NCBI RefSeq assembly: GCF_023078495.1
Contig: NZ_CP095742.1
Span: 868,001 to 932,000 of the forward strand
DNA length: 64,000 nt
Direction of reading: 5' to 3'
DNA from: Luteibacter aegosomatissinici
Lineage (GTDB): Bacteria; Pseudomonadota; Gammaproteobacteria; Xanthomonadales; Rhodanobacteraceae
Shown: piece by piece, positions 50,908 through 59,235 of the stretch
How positions within the stretch are numbered: the stretch's first letter is position 1
How the letters are laid out: each line of letters opens with the position of its first letter
Notes under the pieces: model-generated
The model's database searches: none
Seen by the model: only the letters and a program-made list of their open reading frames with translations
Told to the model about the DNA's origin: nothing
Program-made: the position numbers and the translations under genes

Positions 50908-51888
50908 ATGCTCGCACGCGACCTTCTCGAAGCCCTTGCCGGCGGCGACGCCGTGTCCGGCGCCTCCCTCGCCCGCCAGGCGGGGGTAACCCGTGCCGCC
51001 GTCTGGAAGCAGATGGAAGCCCTGCGCCTGAAAGGCGTACCGGTGGAGGCCAAAGTGGGCGGTGGCTACCGCTTGCCATGGCCGACCCAGCTGCTGGATG
51101 CCCAGGCCATCCGTGCCAGTTGCTCGCCAGCGGCCTTGCCGCATATCGGTATGCTCGAGGTGCATTGGGATATCGATTCCACCTCCAGTGAGCTGGCCCG
51201 GCGTAACCCGGTGCTGGATGACCTGGCGTTCGTGCTGGCGGAAACCCAGTCGGCCGGGCGCGGCCGCCGTGGCCGCACCTGGCTGTCGCCACCCGGCATG
51301 AACCTCTACATGTCGGTGCTGAAGCGCTTCGATGGCGGCTTCGCATCGCTTTCGGGTCTTTCGCTGGCCGTGGGCGTGATGTTGCTGCGTGCGCTCGATG
51401 AGGTCGGCATTCGTACCGCTGGCTTGAAGTGGCCGAACGATGTGCTTGCCGGGAACGCCAAACTGGCCGGCATCCTGGTCGAGCTTTCGGGCGAATACTC
51501 CGGCCCCTGCGCCGCAGTGATCGGGGTGGGCCTCAACATCCGCCTGCCCGATAGCCTGCACGAGCGCGCGGGCCAGCCGATCACCGACCTGGCCGCCCTT
51601 ACCGGTGGCCAGCCACCCGATCGGAACCAGGTCGCCGCCGCGGTCATCAGTTCGCTTGCCGAAGGCCTGCGCTCGTTCGAGCGCCAGGGCTTCGCGGCGT
51701 TCGCGAAGGAATACGCCGCCAGCGACCTGCTGCACGGGCAGCCGTTGCGCGTGATCGATCCGCGCGGTGAGTACGTTGCCACGGGCGAAGGCATCGATGA
51801 GCGCGGTGCGTTGCGCGTGCGCAAGCCGGAAGGCGAGCTGGTCACCGTGGATAGCGCCGAGGTTTCCGTGCGCAGGAGCACCCCATGA
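50908..51888 (+). CDS. birA: biotin--[acetyl-CoA-carboxylase] ligase / biotin repressor BirA
   Basis: A 326-residue enzyme. An N-terminal winged helix (about 1-60, GASLARQAGVTRAAVWKQMEAL) suggests it is also a repressor of biotin genes. The ligase domain has the biotinyl-AMP loop GRGRRGRTW, then LKWPNDVL and GVGLNIRL. The C-terminal SH3-like domain ends near 320. It attaches biotin to the carboxylase carrier protein. The TGA overlaps the coaX ATG (ATGA). TAGAAT at 50841 may be the -10 box. Confidence 0.94.
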   Translation: MLARDLLEALAGGDAVSGASLARQAGVTRAAVWKQMEALRLKGVPVEAKVGGGYRLPWPTQLLDAQAIRASCSPAALPHIGMLEVHWDIDSTSSELARRNPVLDDLAFVLAETQSAGRGRRGRTWLSPPGMNLYMSVLKRFDGGFASLSGLSLAVGVMLLRALDEVGIRTAGLKWPNDVLAGNAKLAGILVELSGEYSGPCAAVIGVGLNIRLPDSLHERAGQPITDLAALTGGQPPDRNQVAAAVISSLAEGLRSFERQGFAAFAKEYAASDLLHGQPLRVIDPRGEYVATGEGIDERGALRVRKPEGELVTVDSAEVSVRRSTP

Positions 51889-52625
51889 TCCTGCTGCTGG
51901 ACCTCGGCAACACGCGCCTGAAATTCGCGTTGTGCGATGGCGGCGACTTCACCCATCGCGGCGCCTTCGGCTGGGACGCGGATATCGCCCATGAGCTCGC
52001 GACGTTGTGGGCCACGTGGCCCCGGCCCGAGCGCGTGGTTGGCGCCTCCGTGGTCGATGGTGCGCGCGAGACCGCAGTGGCCGTGGCTGCGGCGAAAGTC
52101 TTTGGACGCGAGCCCACCTGGGTTCGCACGCCGGCCGAAGCGTGCGGGGTGCGAAATGCGTACGCCGAACCACAACGCCTTGGCGTGGATCGCTTCCTCG
52201 CCCTGGTCGATGCATGGGATGCGGGCAGGGCGCCTTGCGTCCTCGCCAGTGTGGGCACCGCGCTCACGCTCGACGCGCTGGATGCCGAAGGACGCCACCT
52301 CGGCGGGTGGATCGCCCCCGGGCCGCTGTTGATGCAGCAGTCGGTCCTGGGTGCGACGGTGCAGGTCCGACCGACCCAGGCCGGTGCCGTGCGCGATCTG
52401 GCCGATAACACCGCCGATGGCCTCGCTTCCGGCTGCTGGCAGGCGAGTGCGGCGCTGGTCGACCGGTTTGTTCGCCGGGCAGCACCGCAGCTCGGCGGCA
52501 CGCCCACCATCACCCTGGGCGGAGGGGATGCCGAGTTGCTGGCACCCTTGCTGGAACATGCCGTCAGCATCGTGCCCGACGCCGTGTTGCGTGGCCTTGC
52601 CGTCTGGGCCCGGACACACGCCTGA
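51885..52625 (+). CDS. coaX: type III pantothenate kinase CoaX
   Basis: A 246-residue ASKHA-fold kinase. It begins ILLLDLGNTRLKFALCDGG (phosphate-1 motif), has RLGVDRFLALVDAWDAG (pantothenate region), SVGTALTLDAL and GGWIAPGPLLMQQ. It makes 4'-phosphopantothenate, the first step to CoA. It overlaps birA by four bases, a common pairing. Confidence 0.94.
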   Translation: MILLLDLGNTRLKFALCDGGDFTHRGAFGWDADIAHELATLWATWPRPERVVGASVVDGARETAVAVAAAKVFGREPTWVRTPAEACGVRNAYAEPQRLGVDRFLALVDAWDAGRAPCVLASVGTALTLDALDAEGRHLGGWIAPGPLLMQQSVLGATVQVRPTQAGAVRDLADNTADGLASGCWQASAALVDRFVRRAAPQLGGTPTITLGGGDAELLAPLLEHAVSIVPDAVLRGLAVWARTHA

Positions 52626-52709
52626 CCGGCTGAAAATCCCCTAGAATCCAGTCGCTGCCGGTTCTTACAGGGGAACGCGCGCAGGCCCACTTCACCACGT
52701 AAGGCCACC

Positions 52710-53564
52710 ATGCTGCTGCGTTTGCTGTTCGTACTGCTGATCGCCCTCAATATTGCGGTGGCCGCCTGGCTGTTGCTGGGTGAAAGCAGCACGCACGCCG
52801 TGGAGCCTTCGGACAAGGGCGTGCCCGAGCTGAAGCTGCTGACGGAGTTGCCGGTGGCATCGAGCACGGCGCTACCTGTGACCTCGTCCGCCGCCCTTTC
52901 GGTGGCCCCTTCGGCGGCAGGTTCCGCGGCGCCGGCCAAAGCTCCTGTTGGTGCTGCCAACGAAAAGCCGGCTGCCGCCGTCGCCACGCCCCCCGTCACC
53001 CCTGCCACCCACCCGGCCCCAACGCCGCCAGCGGCGGCACCTGAGGCTGAAAAGGCTGTGGCCGATGCGCCGGCACCGCCGGCTACGGTTCCCACGAGCG
53101 CCAAGCGCAGCTACCGCTGCCTGGCCGTCGGCCCGTTCGCCACCCAGGTGGATCTGCGCACCGCGCGTACGGCATTGGGTTCGCGCACGGTCCGCAGCCG
53201 CCAGCGCCAGGAACAGACCACCGAATCGCACGGCTGGCGCGTCTTCCTGCCCGCCCAGGCCACACGTGACCAGGCCCTCGCCCAGGCCAAGCGCCTGGAA
53301 GCCAAGGGCATCAAGGATTACTTCGTGGTCACGGCGCAGGGCGAACTGCAGAACTCCGTCGCGCTGGGCCTGTTCCATGACCCGGCCAATGCGCGCAAGC
53401 GCCGCGACGAAGTGATCGCCGCCGGCTTTCCGGCCCGCATGAGCGAGCGCACCGAGACCACCCCGGTGTGGTGGCTGGATGTCGTCGTGCCCGACGATGC
53501 AAGCAATGACGTCCGCAAGGCCATCCGCGCCCCCGCAACGGCTCGACCCACGGGCTGCTTCTGA
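52710..53564 (+). CDS. SPOR-domain membrane protein
   Basis: A 284-residue protein with one N-terminal helix (about 3-25). A long Ala/Pro-rich periplasmic linker (about 45-130) is followed by a SPOR-like domain (about 132-215) with YRCLAVGPFATQVDLRTAR, WRVFLPAQATRDQALAQAKRLEAKGIKDYFVV. SPOR domains bind denuded peptidoglycan at the division site. TAGAAT at 52642 is a likely -10 box. tRNA-Thr follows. Confidence 0.85.
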   Translation: MLLRLLFVLLIALNIAVAAWLLLGESSTHAVEPSDKGVPELKLLTELPVASSTALPVTSSAALSVAPSAAGSAAPAKAPVGAANEKPAAAVATPPVTPATHPAPTPPAAAPEAEKAVADAPAPPATVPTSAKRSYRCLAVGPFATQVDLRTARTALGSRTVRSRQRQEQTTESHGWRVFLPAQATRDQALAQAKRLEAKGIKDYFVVTAQGELQNSVALGLFHDPANARKRRDEVIAAGFPARMSERTETTPVWWLDVVVPDDASNDVRKAIRAPATARPTGCF

Positions 53565-53580
53565 TAAACTCCCCGCCTTC

Positions 53581-53656
53581 GCCGGCATAGCTCAGTTGGT
53601 AGAGCAACCGCCTTGTAAGCGGTAGGTCCCCAGTTCGAATCCGGGTGCCGGCACCA
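53581..53656 (+). tRNA. tRNA-Thr (anticodon UGU)
   Basis: A 76-base cloverleaf. The acceptor GCCGGCA pairs with TGCCGGC, the D-arm is GCTC-AGTTGGTA-GAGC, and the anticodon loop is CTTGTAA with anticodon TGT. The T-loop is TTCGAAT, and CCA is encoded. One mismatch (A-C) is present in the T-stem. A possible -10 (TAAACT) lies at 53565-53570. Confidence 0.95.
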
Positions 53657-53664
53657 AAACGACG

Positions 53665-53695
53665 AAAAGCCTGCAGTGATGCAGGCTTTTTTGTT
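53665..53695 (+). terminator. Rho-independent terminator of tRNA-Thr
   Basis: AAAAGCCTGCA, loop GTGA, TGCAGGCTTTT followed by TTGTTT; it lies nine bases after the tRNA. Confidence 0.9.
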
Positions 53696-53715
53696 TAGCA
53701 GGCTCACGTCACCGG

Positions 53716-54492
53716 ATGCCCGCCTTGAACATGAAACGCATGACCCGCTGGGTGTTGTTGCTCATCGCGTTTGTGGTTCTTACCGCTATCGCGGCCACCG
53801 TATCCCTCTATGCGATGCAGGACCGGCTCCTGTACCCCGGTGCGGATGCGACGCAGCCGCTGGGTAATCTGCAAGTCAGCCGGCCGGATATCGTCATGCG
53901 TGGGTGGATCCTGCACCCGGAGGCCGAGGACGCCCTGGTCGTATTCGGCGGCAACGGAATGAGCCTGTCACGCTATGCGCCGCGCCTGGAAGCGTGCACC
54001 AAGCGGGCGATTTATCTGATGCCCTATCGCGGGTACGAAGGGCAGGCCGGCAAGCCGGGTGAGCGGGCCTTTGTAGCGGATGGGATCGCACTGGTCGATG
54101 AGGTCCGGAAAACGCATGCACGCGTTGGCATCCTGGGCATAAGCATCGGCACCGGCGTGGCCACCCAGGTCGCGCTCGCCCGCAAGCCGGACATGCTCTG
54201 GCTCGTGACGCCCTACGACACCATGACGCGTGTCGCGAACGACAACATGCACGGTCTGCCTGTCGGGCTAATCATGCGCGACCCCTTCGATAGCGAAGCG
54301 GCAGCGCGTCAGCTCACCGGGGTGCCGATCATCGTGCTGCAGGCGAACCACGATGAGATCGTGCCAGCCGCGCGCACGGAGGCGCTGGTTCGTGCACTAC
54401 CGCAGCCGCCGGTTGAGTGGGTTCATGTTGACGCGGGGCATAACACTATTTTGTCGTCGCCTGAGATGTGCAGGGCCCTGGCGACGAGGTAG
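53716..54492 (+). CDS. membrane-anchored alpha/beta hydrolase
   Basis: A 258-residue protein from ATG 53716 (ATGs at 53731 and 53740 are also possible). One N-terminal helix anchors the protein. The hydrolase core shows YRGYEGQAGKPGE, the nucleophile Ser in LGISIGTGVA (G-x-S-x-G), the acid Asp in ANHDEIVP and the base His in DAGHNTI. Similar proteins are annotated as serine hydrolases of unknown substrate. Confidence 0.78.
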   Translation: MPALNMKRMTRWVLLLIAFVVLTAIAATVSLYAMQDRLLYPGADATQPLGNLQVSRPDIVMRGWILHPEAEDALVVFGGNGMSLSRYAPRLEACTKRAIYLMPYRGYEGQAGKPGERAFVADGIALVDEVRKTHARVGILGISIGTGVATQVALARKPDMLWLVTPYDTMTRVANDNMHGLPVGLIMRDPFDSEAAARQLTGVPIIVLQANHDEIVPAARTEALVRALPQPPVEWVHVDAGHNTILSSPEMCRALATR

Positions 54493-54522
54493 GTGGTGCC
54501 GGGTACCGGACGAAACGGTTGC

Positions 54523-54963
54523 TCAGCCCATGCGTTCCCATCTGTTCCCGTGCTCGCGGAACATGAGCCGATCGCCCTGTTTTACGGCATCGTCAATGTT
54601 GATCTCTTCGATCGCTCTACGGATGGTGGTATGGCCGTTGCAGAAGCCGAGCACAATAAGGCGTAGCAATTTCTCTGATGGTCGCGGCATGGCGGAGCGA
54701 CTTTTTTCCCAAAGCGCAATCGATTGCACGCCGATTCCAATGAGTGACGCGAGCGAGTCCTGCGAGAGTTCCATGTGCTTACGAAGAAAACGGATCTCGG
54801 CTCCGCTCAATGCGGAGGGCTTCGTGACCAGGGCCGTCGCGATAGCCTTGCTCAGCCCGGGGATATCCGCGATCGCGACGGTCGGGCCGTAGGGGCTTTC
54901 GCCGTATCGGTAACCGTTCGCAAGCCAGATGTTGTCGAGTCCGCTGGTGAGATAGTGGTGCAT
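54523..54963 (-). CDS. HTH (XRE/MqsA-like) antitoxin-type regulator
   Basis: A 146-residue protein. The C-terminal half carries an HTH: LSGAEIRFLRKHMELSQDSLASLIGIGVQSIALWEK (about 70-105), close to the HTH of MqsA/YgiT-type antitoxins. The N-terminal half (DNIWLANGYRYGESPYG) has no zinc cysteines. It follows the DUF4258 gene by two bases, the usual toxin-first order of HigBA/MqsRA-like pairs. It may repress its own operon. Confidence 0.75.
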   Translation of the reverse strand: MHHYLTSGLDNIWLANGYRYGESPYGPTVAIADIPGLSKAIATALVTKPSALSGAEIRFLRKHMELSQDSLASLIGIGVQSIALWEKSRSAMPRPSEKLLRLIVLGFCNGHTTIRRAIEEINIDDAVKQGDRLMFREHGNRWERMG

Positions 54964-54965
54964 GA

Positions 54966-55286
54966 TTACGAAACCCAAAAGGCGGTAATGACGAGTACCT
55001 GGGGATCGAGCGGATTCACCGCGACGACGAAGCACAAATGATCGCCCGCGATGTACAGCTCAACGCCGAATTTCCAGTTGTCGTGCTCGTCGACAACCGG
55101 CGACCCACTCAGGTGCCCCCTGCGCAAGCAATGGAGCATCTGCTCACTGCTAATGCCGCGTTCAATCATCCTGCTCTCGGCATGGCGAGTGATCGCCACG
55201 TTCGCCGGATCGGTCGCGATACTTCGCAGTCGACTCAGTGCCTTCGTCGCCGAAAGCCGAATCGGAACGATCCTCCTGTTGGCCAT
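54966..55286 (-). CDS. DUF4258 toxin-like protein
   Basis: A 106-residue protein; an ATG nine codons upstream at 55313 is possible. It shows the DUF4258 features TRHAESRMIERGISSEQMLHCLRRGHLSG, then VELYIAGDHLCFVVAV and VLVITAFW. The fold is related to RelE/BrnT-like mRNA interferases. The HTH gene follows two bases later. A good -10 (TATAAT) lies upstream at 55325-55330. Toxicity is inferred from context. Confidence 0.72.
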   Translation of the reverse strand: MANRRIVPIRLSATKALSRLRSIATDPANVAITRHAESRMIERGISSEQMLHCLRRGHLSGSPVVDEHDNWKFGVELYIAGDHLCFVVAVNPLDPQVLVITAFWVS

Positions 55287-55324
55287 GAATTCAGTCCGGG
55301 CGCGAAAGATCATAGCCTATAAAA

Positions 55325-55330
55325 ATTATA
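55325..55330 (-). promoter_or_regulatory. -10 box of the DUF4258/HTH pair
   Basis: TATAAT on the minus strand in an AT-rich stretch rare for this genome. It would start transcription near 55318, giving about a 30-base leader to the ATG at 55286. No good -35 is seen, so an activator or extended contacts may be needed. Confidence 0.5.
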
Positions 55331-55452
55331 GTTTACAGGGGATGGTCGGCGCCCTCGCAACTTTGTAGGGCGAAAGTAACGGGGTGTGTAGTCCGACTGG
55401 CGCCTGCCGCACTGCAACGTGGCTGTGACACCCCCCGGTGTAAACTTCCGGA

Positions 55453-55845
55453 ATGAGAACTTTCCGCGTGTCGCTGGTGTTCGCCCTGGTTTCCCTGCCG
55501 CTTGCGGTGTGGGCGCAGGACGTCTCCCGTGATCAGCTCGCGGGGCGCATGGCCTCGCATGACGCGCCAGCGCTGCTGGATGTACGCACGCCAGCCGAAT
55601 ACCGCGAAGGGCACCTCGCGGAGGCTCTCAACATCCCGGTAGACGACGTGGCCGCTCGCAGCGGCGCCCTGGGCATCAAGCGTGACCAGGAACTGGTCGT
55701 CTACTGCAAATCGGGTAAGCGCGCCGCGCGTGCCCGCGACACCCTGCAATCCCTGGGCTACACCAACGTGCACCTGCTGGAAGGCAGCGCCGATGCGTGG
55801 CGCGCCGACGGCCGCCCCCTGGTGCACGAAAGCCCTGACCACTGA
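55453..55845 (+). CDS. exported rhodanese-like protein
   Basis: A 130-residue periplasmic single-domain rhodanese. The signal peptide ends at VWAQD. The domain contains LLDVRTPAEYREGHL and the active-site loop VYCKSGKRA with the catalytic cysteine; it ends LLEGSADAWRADG. It moves sulfane sulfur between thiols. TAAACT lies just seven bases before the ATG, so the message may be leaderless. Confidence 0.88.
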   Translation: MRTFRVSLVFALVSLPLAVWAQDVSRDQLAGRMASHDAPALLDVRTPAEYREGHLAEALNIPVDDVAARSGALGIKRDQELVVYCKSGKRAARARDTLQSLGYTNVHLLEGSADAWRADGRPLVHESPDH

Positions 55846-55853
55846 GCCTGACC

Positions 55854-56774
55854 ATGAGCCCTACCACCCGTTCGGTCGCCCTCGTCGGCGTCCCCACCGA
55901 TATCGGCGCCGGCCACCGCGGCAGCTCCATGGGCCCCGAAGCCCTGCGCGTTGCCCGCCTCGCCGAGCGCCTTTCCAAGCGCGGCATGCTGGTAGTCGAT
56001 CGCGGCAATGTTTCCGGCCCGCTGAACCCGTGGCAGCCGCCGACCAATGGCTACCGCCACCTGCCCGAGGCAGTGGCCTGGAACACAGCCACCCACGAGG
56101 CGATCTACGCGGCGCTCAGCGACGGTCATCTGCCGATCATGCTGGGCGGCGACCATTGCCTGGCCATCGGTTCCATTTCCGCCGTCGCCCGGCATTGCCG
56201 CGAGAAGGGCAAGAAGCTGCGCGTGCTGTGGCTGGATGCGCATGCCGACTTCAACACCAGCAATATCACGCCCTCCGGGAATATCCACGGCATGCCGGTG
56301 GCTTGCCTGTGCGGGCACGGCCCGGATGAGCTCACCCGTATCGGCGGCACCGTGCCGGCTATTACGCCGGACGTGATCCGCCAGATCGGTATTCGTTCGG
56401 TCGATGAGGGCGAAAAGCGCCTGGTCCACGAGGTGGGCATCGATATCTACGACATGCGCTATATCGACGAAATCGGCATCAAGGCGGCCATGGAAGAGGC
56501 ACTGGCCGATGTGGATGAGGATACCCACCTCCATGTCAGTTTCGACGTGGATTTCCTGGACCCGACCATCGCCCCGGGCGTGGGCACGACCGTCCGGGGC
56601 GGCCCCAACTACCGCGAGGCCCAGTTGGTGATGGAAATGATTGCCGACACCGGGCGGGTGGGTTCGCTGGATATCGTGGAGTTGAACCCGGCGTTTGATA
56701 AGCGGAACCAGACGGCGAAGCTGGCGGTGGAGCTGGTCGAGTCGCTGTTTGGTAAGTCCACCCTGATGCGGTAG
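55854..56774 (+). CDS. rocF: arginase
   Basis: A 306-residue ureohydrolase. Metal ligands are visible: H101 in LGGDHCLAIG, DAHADFN near residue 130, and SFDVDFLDP near 230. The N-terminal VGVPTDIGAGHRGSSMGPEALR matches arginase rather than agmatinase. It splits arginine to ornithine and urea in the cytoplasm. It starts eight bases after the rhodanese stop, so the two are likely cotranscribed. Confidence 0.92.
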   Translation: MSPTTRSVALVGVPTDIGAGHRGSSMGPEALRVARLAERLSKRGMLVVDRGNVSGPLNPWQPPTNGYRHLPEAVAWNTATHEAIYAALSDGHLPIMLGGDHCLAIGSISAVARHCREKGKKLRVLWLDAHADFNTSNITPSGNIHGMPVACLCGHGPDELTRIGGTVPAITPDVIRQIGIRSVDEGEKRLVHEVGIDIYDMRYIDEIGIKAAMEEALADVDEDTHLHVSFDVDFLDPTIAPGVGTTVRGGPNYREAQLVMEMIADTGRVGSLDIVELNPAFDKRNQTAKLAVELVESLFGKSTLMR

Positions 56775-56869
56775 CCCCTTGCGGCACCGTGTCGCAGGGT
56801 GGGGTCGCCCGGGGTGGGGGCTGCGGGCTACACTCAAACGGTTTCCGTCCGTTACGTATCAAGGCCCCC

Positions 56870-58237
56870 ATGCGTACCCGTGTCCTTACCGGTATTACCA
56901 CCACCGGCACGCCCCACCTCGGCAATTACGCCGGGGCGATCCGTCCCGCCATCGTCGCCAGCAGGGATCCCAATGTGGATGCCTTCTATTTCATGGCCGA
57001 CTACCACGCGCTGATCAAGGCCGATGACGCCGACCGCGTGGCAGCGTCGCGCATGAAGATCACCGCGACCTGGCTGGCCGGCGGCCTGGACCCGAACACG
57101 GCGACCATCTACCGCCAGTCTGATATCCCGGAAGTGCCGGAATTGATGTGGCTGCTGACCTGCGTCACTGCCAAGGGCCTGCTCAACCGCGCCCACGCCT
57201 ACAAGGCCGCGGTGGACAAGAACGTGGCCGAACAGGAAGACGCCGATGCCGGCGTGACGGCAGGCCTCTACATGTACCCCGTGCTGATGGCCGCCGACAT
57301 CCTGGCATTCAATGCGAACAAGGTGCCGGTCGGCCGCGACCAGATCCAGCACATCGAGATGGCGCGCGATATCGCGCAGCGCTTCAACCACATCTACGGC
57401 CGCGACTACTTCGTGTTGCCGGAGGTGCAGATCGAAGAGCAGGTGGCCACGCTGCCAGGCCTCGACGGCCGCAAGATGTCGAAGAGCTACGACAACACCA
57501 TCCCGCTGTTCGATGGCGGCTCGAAGGCGCTGCGCGAGGCGATCATGAAGATCGTCACCGATTCGCGCGCGCCGGGCGAGCCGAAGGACACGGACGATTC
57601 GGCTCTGTTCACCATCTTCAAGGCGTTTGCCTCGCCCGCCGAAACCGCGGCATTCGCCGATGCGCTCCACGGCGGCATTGGCTGGGGTGAAGCGAAGCAG
57701 GTGCTGTTCGAGCGCATCGAGGCCGATGTTGCGCCGATGCGCGAGCGCTATGACTCGCTCATGGCGCGCCCGGACGATATGGAAGACATCCTGCTCGCCG
57801 GTGCCGCGAAGGCGCGTGCGATTGCCGTGCCGCTGCTGGAACAGCTACGCGATGCGGTAGGCCTGCGCACGTTCCGCCCTGCGGCGAAGGCCGAAGCCGT
57901 GGTTGAAAAGGCCGTCGCGAAAGCGAAGCCGCCGCGCTTTGCCAGCTTCCGCGAGGACGATGGCAGCTTCCGCTTCCGCCTGTTCGGTGCCGATGGCGAG
58001 GAATTGCTGCTGTCGGTGCCGTTCGCGGATCCGAAAGCGGCGGGGCAAGTCCGCCAGGCGCTTTCCTCCGTCGGCGGTGCCACGGCCGTTCTCGAGTCGC
58101 AGGGCGACCATGTCGCGCTGTCCATCGATGGGCAGGTCGTCGCGAACGGTGCCCCGTATCCTGACGAAGTGGCCCGCGCTGCCGCTGTCCTGCGCTTGCG
58201 TTCGGCGCTCGACGCCCTGGCTGCCACCGAGGAATAA
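56870..58237 (+). CDS. trpS: tryptophan--tRNA ligase, long form
   Basis: A 455-residue class I synthetase. The HIGH-type motif is TPHLGN (14-19) and KMSKS begins at K202. The catalytic part ends near 340. An extra C-terminal domain (about 365-455) with RFASFREDDGSFRFRLFGADGEE resembles DUF1508, as in the long TrpS of pseudomonads and xanthomonads. The ATG at 56870 begins the conserved GITTTGTPHLGN region; earlier codons do not fit. TACACT at 56828 may be a -10. Confidence 0.93.
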   Translation: MRTRVLTGITTTGTPHLGNYAGAIRPAIVASRDPNVDAFYFMADYHALIKADDADRVAASRMKITATWLAGGLDPNTATIYRQSDIPEVPELMWLLTCVTAKGLLNRAHAYKAAVDKNVAEQEDADAGVTAGLYMYPVLMAADILAFNANKVPVGRDQIQHIEMARDIAQRFNHIYGRDYFVLPEVQIEEQVATLPGLDGRKMSKSYDNTIPLFDGGSKALREAIMKIVTDSRAPGEPKDTDDSALFTIFKAFASPAETAAFADALHGGIGWGEAKQVLFERIEADVAPMRERYDSLMARPDDMEDILLAGAAKARAIAVPLLEQLRDAVGLRTFRPAAKAEAVVEKAVAKAKPPRFASFREDDGSFRFRLFGADGEELLLSVPFADPKAAGQVRQALSSVGGATAVLESQGDHVALSIDGQVVANGAPYPDEVARAAAVLRLRSALDALAATEE

Positions 58238-58242
58238 CGCCC

Positions 58243-58581
58243 ATGCGCTACCTTGCACTGATGTTGCTGGCGCCCTGGCTCATCGTGCTTGGCTGGGCCT
58301 ATTGGGCTTACCCGAAATCACTGCCACGCCGCTTTGCGCGGCGTGCCTTTGACGCATTGGCGCTGGTCGCGGCCGTGGTGCTTTCCATCCAGGCCGCATT
58401 GATCGCCTACGATGCCGTGGAACTCCCGGCCGCAGATCAGTTCGGCCCCAAGAGCGGCGCCATCTGGCAGCAGGTGGTGCCGGCGCTCTATGGCTACGGC
58501 GCCTTTGTCGCCGTGCTCGCGGTGGCGCTAATCATCCGCCACCTCATCTGGAACCCCCGCAAACGCAGCCGCCCTGTGTAG
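58243..58581 (+). CDS. small membrane protein
   Basis: A 112-residue protein with three predicted helices (about 4-22, 38-55, 82-100) and a basic C-terminus. The family is unknown. It starts five bases after trpS and is probably cotranscribed with it. The TAG stop lies in a GTAGGAGCGCGC REP head. Confidence 0.6.
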   Translation: MRYLALMLLAPWLIVLGWAYWAYPKSLPRRFARRAFDALALVAAVVLSIQAALIAYDAVELPAADQFGPKSGAIWQQVVPALYGYGAFVAVLAVALIIRHLIWNPRKRSRPV

Positions 58582-58597
58582 GAGCGCGCTTGCGGCT
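58578..58597 (+). repeat. partial family-B REP unit, overlapping a stop codon
   Basis: GTAGGAGCGCGCTTGCGG; its TAG at 58579-58581 ends the membrane protein gene. It sits in the 15-base gap between two convergent genes. Confidence 0.7.
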
Positions 58598-59064
58598 TAC
58601 TTGCCGCGCAAGCGCAACGTCAGGCCCTTGAGGAAATTGCGCAGGAACTGATCGCCGCAAAGGCGGAAGTTGCTGTGCTTGGGCTGGCGGAAGAGGGCGT
58701 TCACTTCGCCCTTGGAAACGCGAAAGCCCGCTTCGCCCATGATTGCGAGGATGTCGTCTTCCTTCAGTTCGAAGGCGACGCGCAGCTTCTTCAGCACGGT
58801 GTTGTTGTTGATCCGGGTTTCGACCGGTCGCGGCGGCTGGCTTTCATCGCGGCCACGGCGGTGGACGATCAGGCCATCGAGGAAGTGCGCCATGGCCACG
58901 TCGGGCATGGCGGCGAAGCCGGGTTCGTTCTCGTCTTTCTTCAGCCAGGCCTCGACCTCTTCACGGGTGGCCTTGAAGCCGGTGAGCGCGAGGATATCGA
59001 CGACGTGCACGTCGCCCAGGTCGAGCATGTAGCGGATGCTGCGGAGGGTATCGTTGTTAAGCAT
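58597..59064 (-). CDS. DUF1456 family protein (YehS-like)
   Basis: A 155-residue cytoplasmic protein with two DUF1456 repeats: LNNDTLRSIRYMLDLGDVHVVDIL at the start, and NNNTVLKKLRVAFELKEDDILAIM in the second half. The family's function is not established. The ATG at 59064 is the family start; an upstream frame covers the terminator. Confidence 0.88.
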   Translation of the reverse strand: MLNNDTLRSIRYMLDLGDVHVVDILALTGFKATREEVEAWLKKDENEPGFAAMPDVAMAHFLDGLIVHRRGRDESQPPRPVETRINNNTVLKKLRVAFELKEDDILAIMGEAGFRVSKGEVNALFRQPKHSNFRLCGDQFLRNFLKGLTLRLRGK

Positions 59065-59089
59065 GTGCGTAGGATACCCCCAAACGGAA

Positions 59090-59125
59090 AAAACGAACGC
59101 CGCCCTGCAGGGCGGCGTTCGTTTT
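59090..59125 (-). terminator. terminator of the 2-oxoacid dehydrogenase operon
   Basis: A perfect 36-base palindrome (AAAACGAACGCCGCCCTG and its complement). On the minus strand it is followed by TTTTTT-like bases, and on the plus strand by TTTTATG. It lies past a REP pair, 111 bases beyond the E2 stop codon, and could work both ways. Confidence 0.85.
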
Positions 59126-59127
59126 AT

Positions 59128-59222
59128 GTAGGAGCCCACCCTGTGGGCGACATTTTTCGCGAAAGAGCAACAGCATGTGTTGCAGTGTCGCGAACAGCGT
59201 CGCTCACAGGGTGAGCTCCTAC
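59128..59222. repeat. REP pair, family A
   Basis: GTAGGAGCCCACCCTGTGGGC at 59128 faces the diverged copy TCACAGGGTGAGCTCCTAC ending at 59222; placed between the E2 gene and its terminator. Confidence 0.85.
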
Positions 59223-59235
59223 AAGGAGCTCACCC

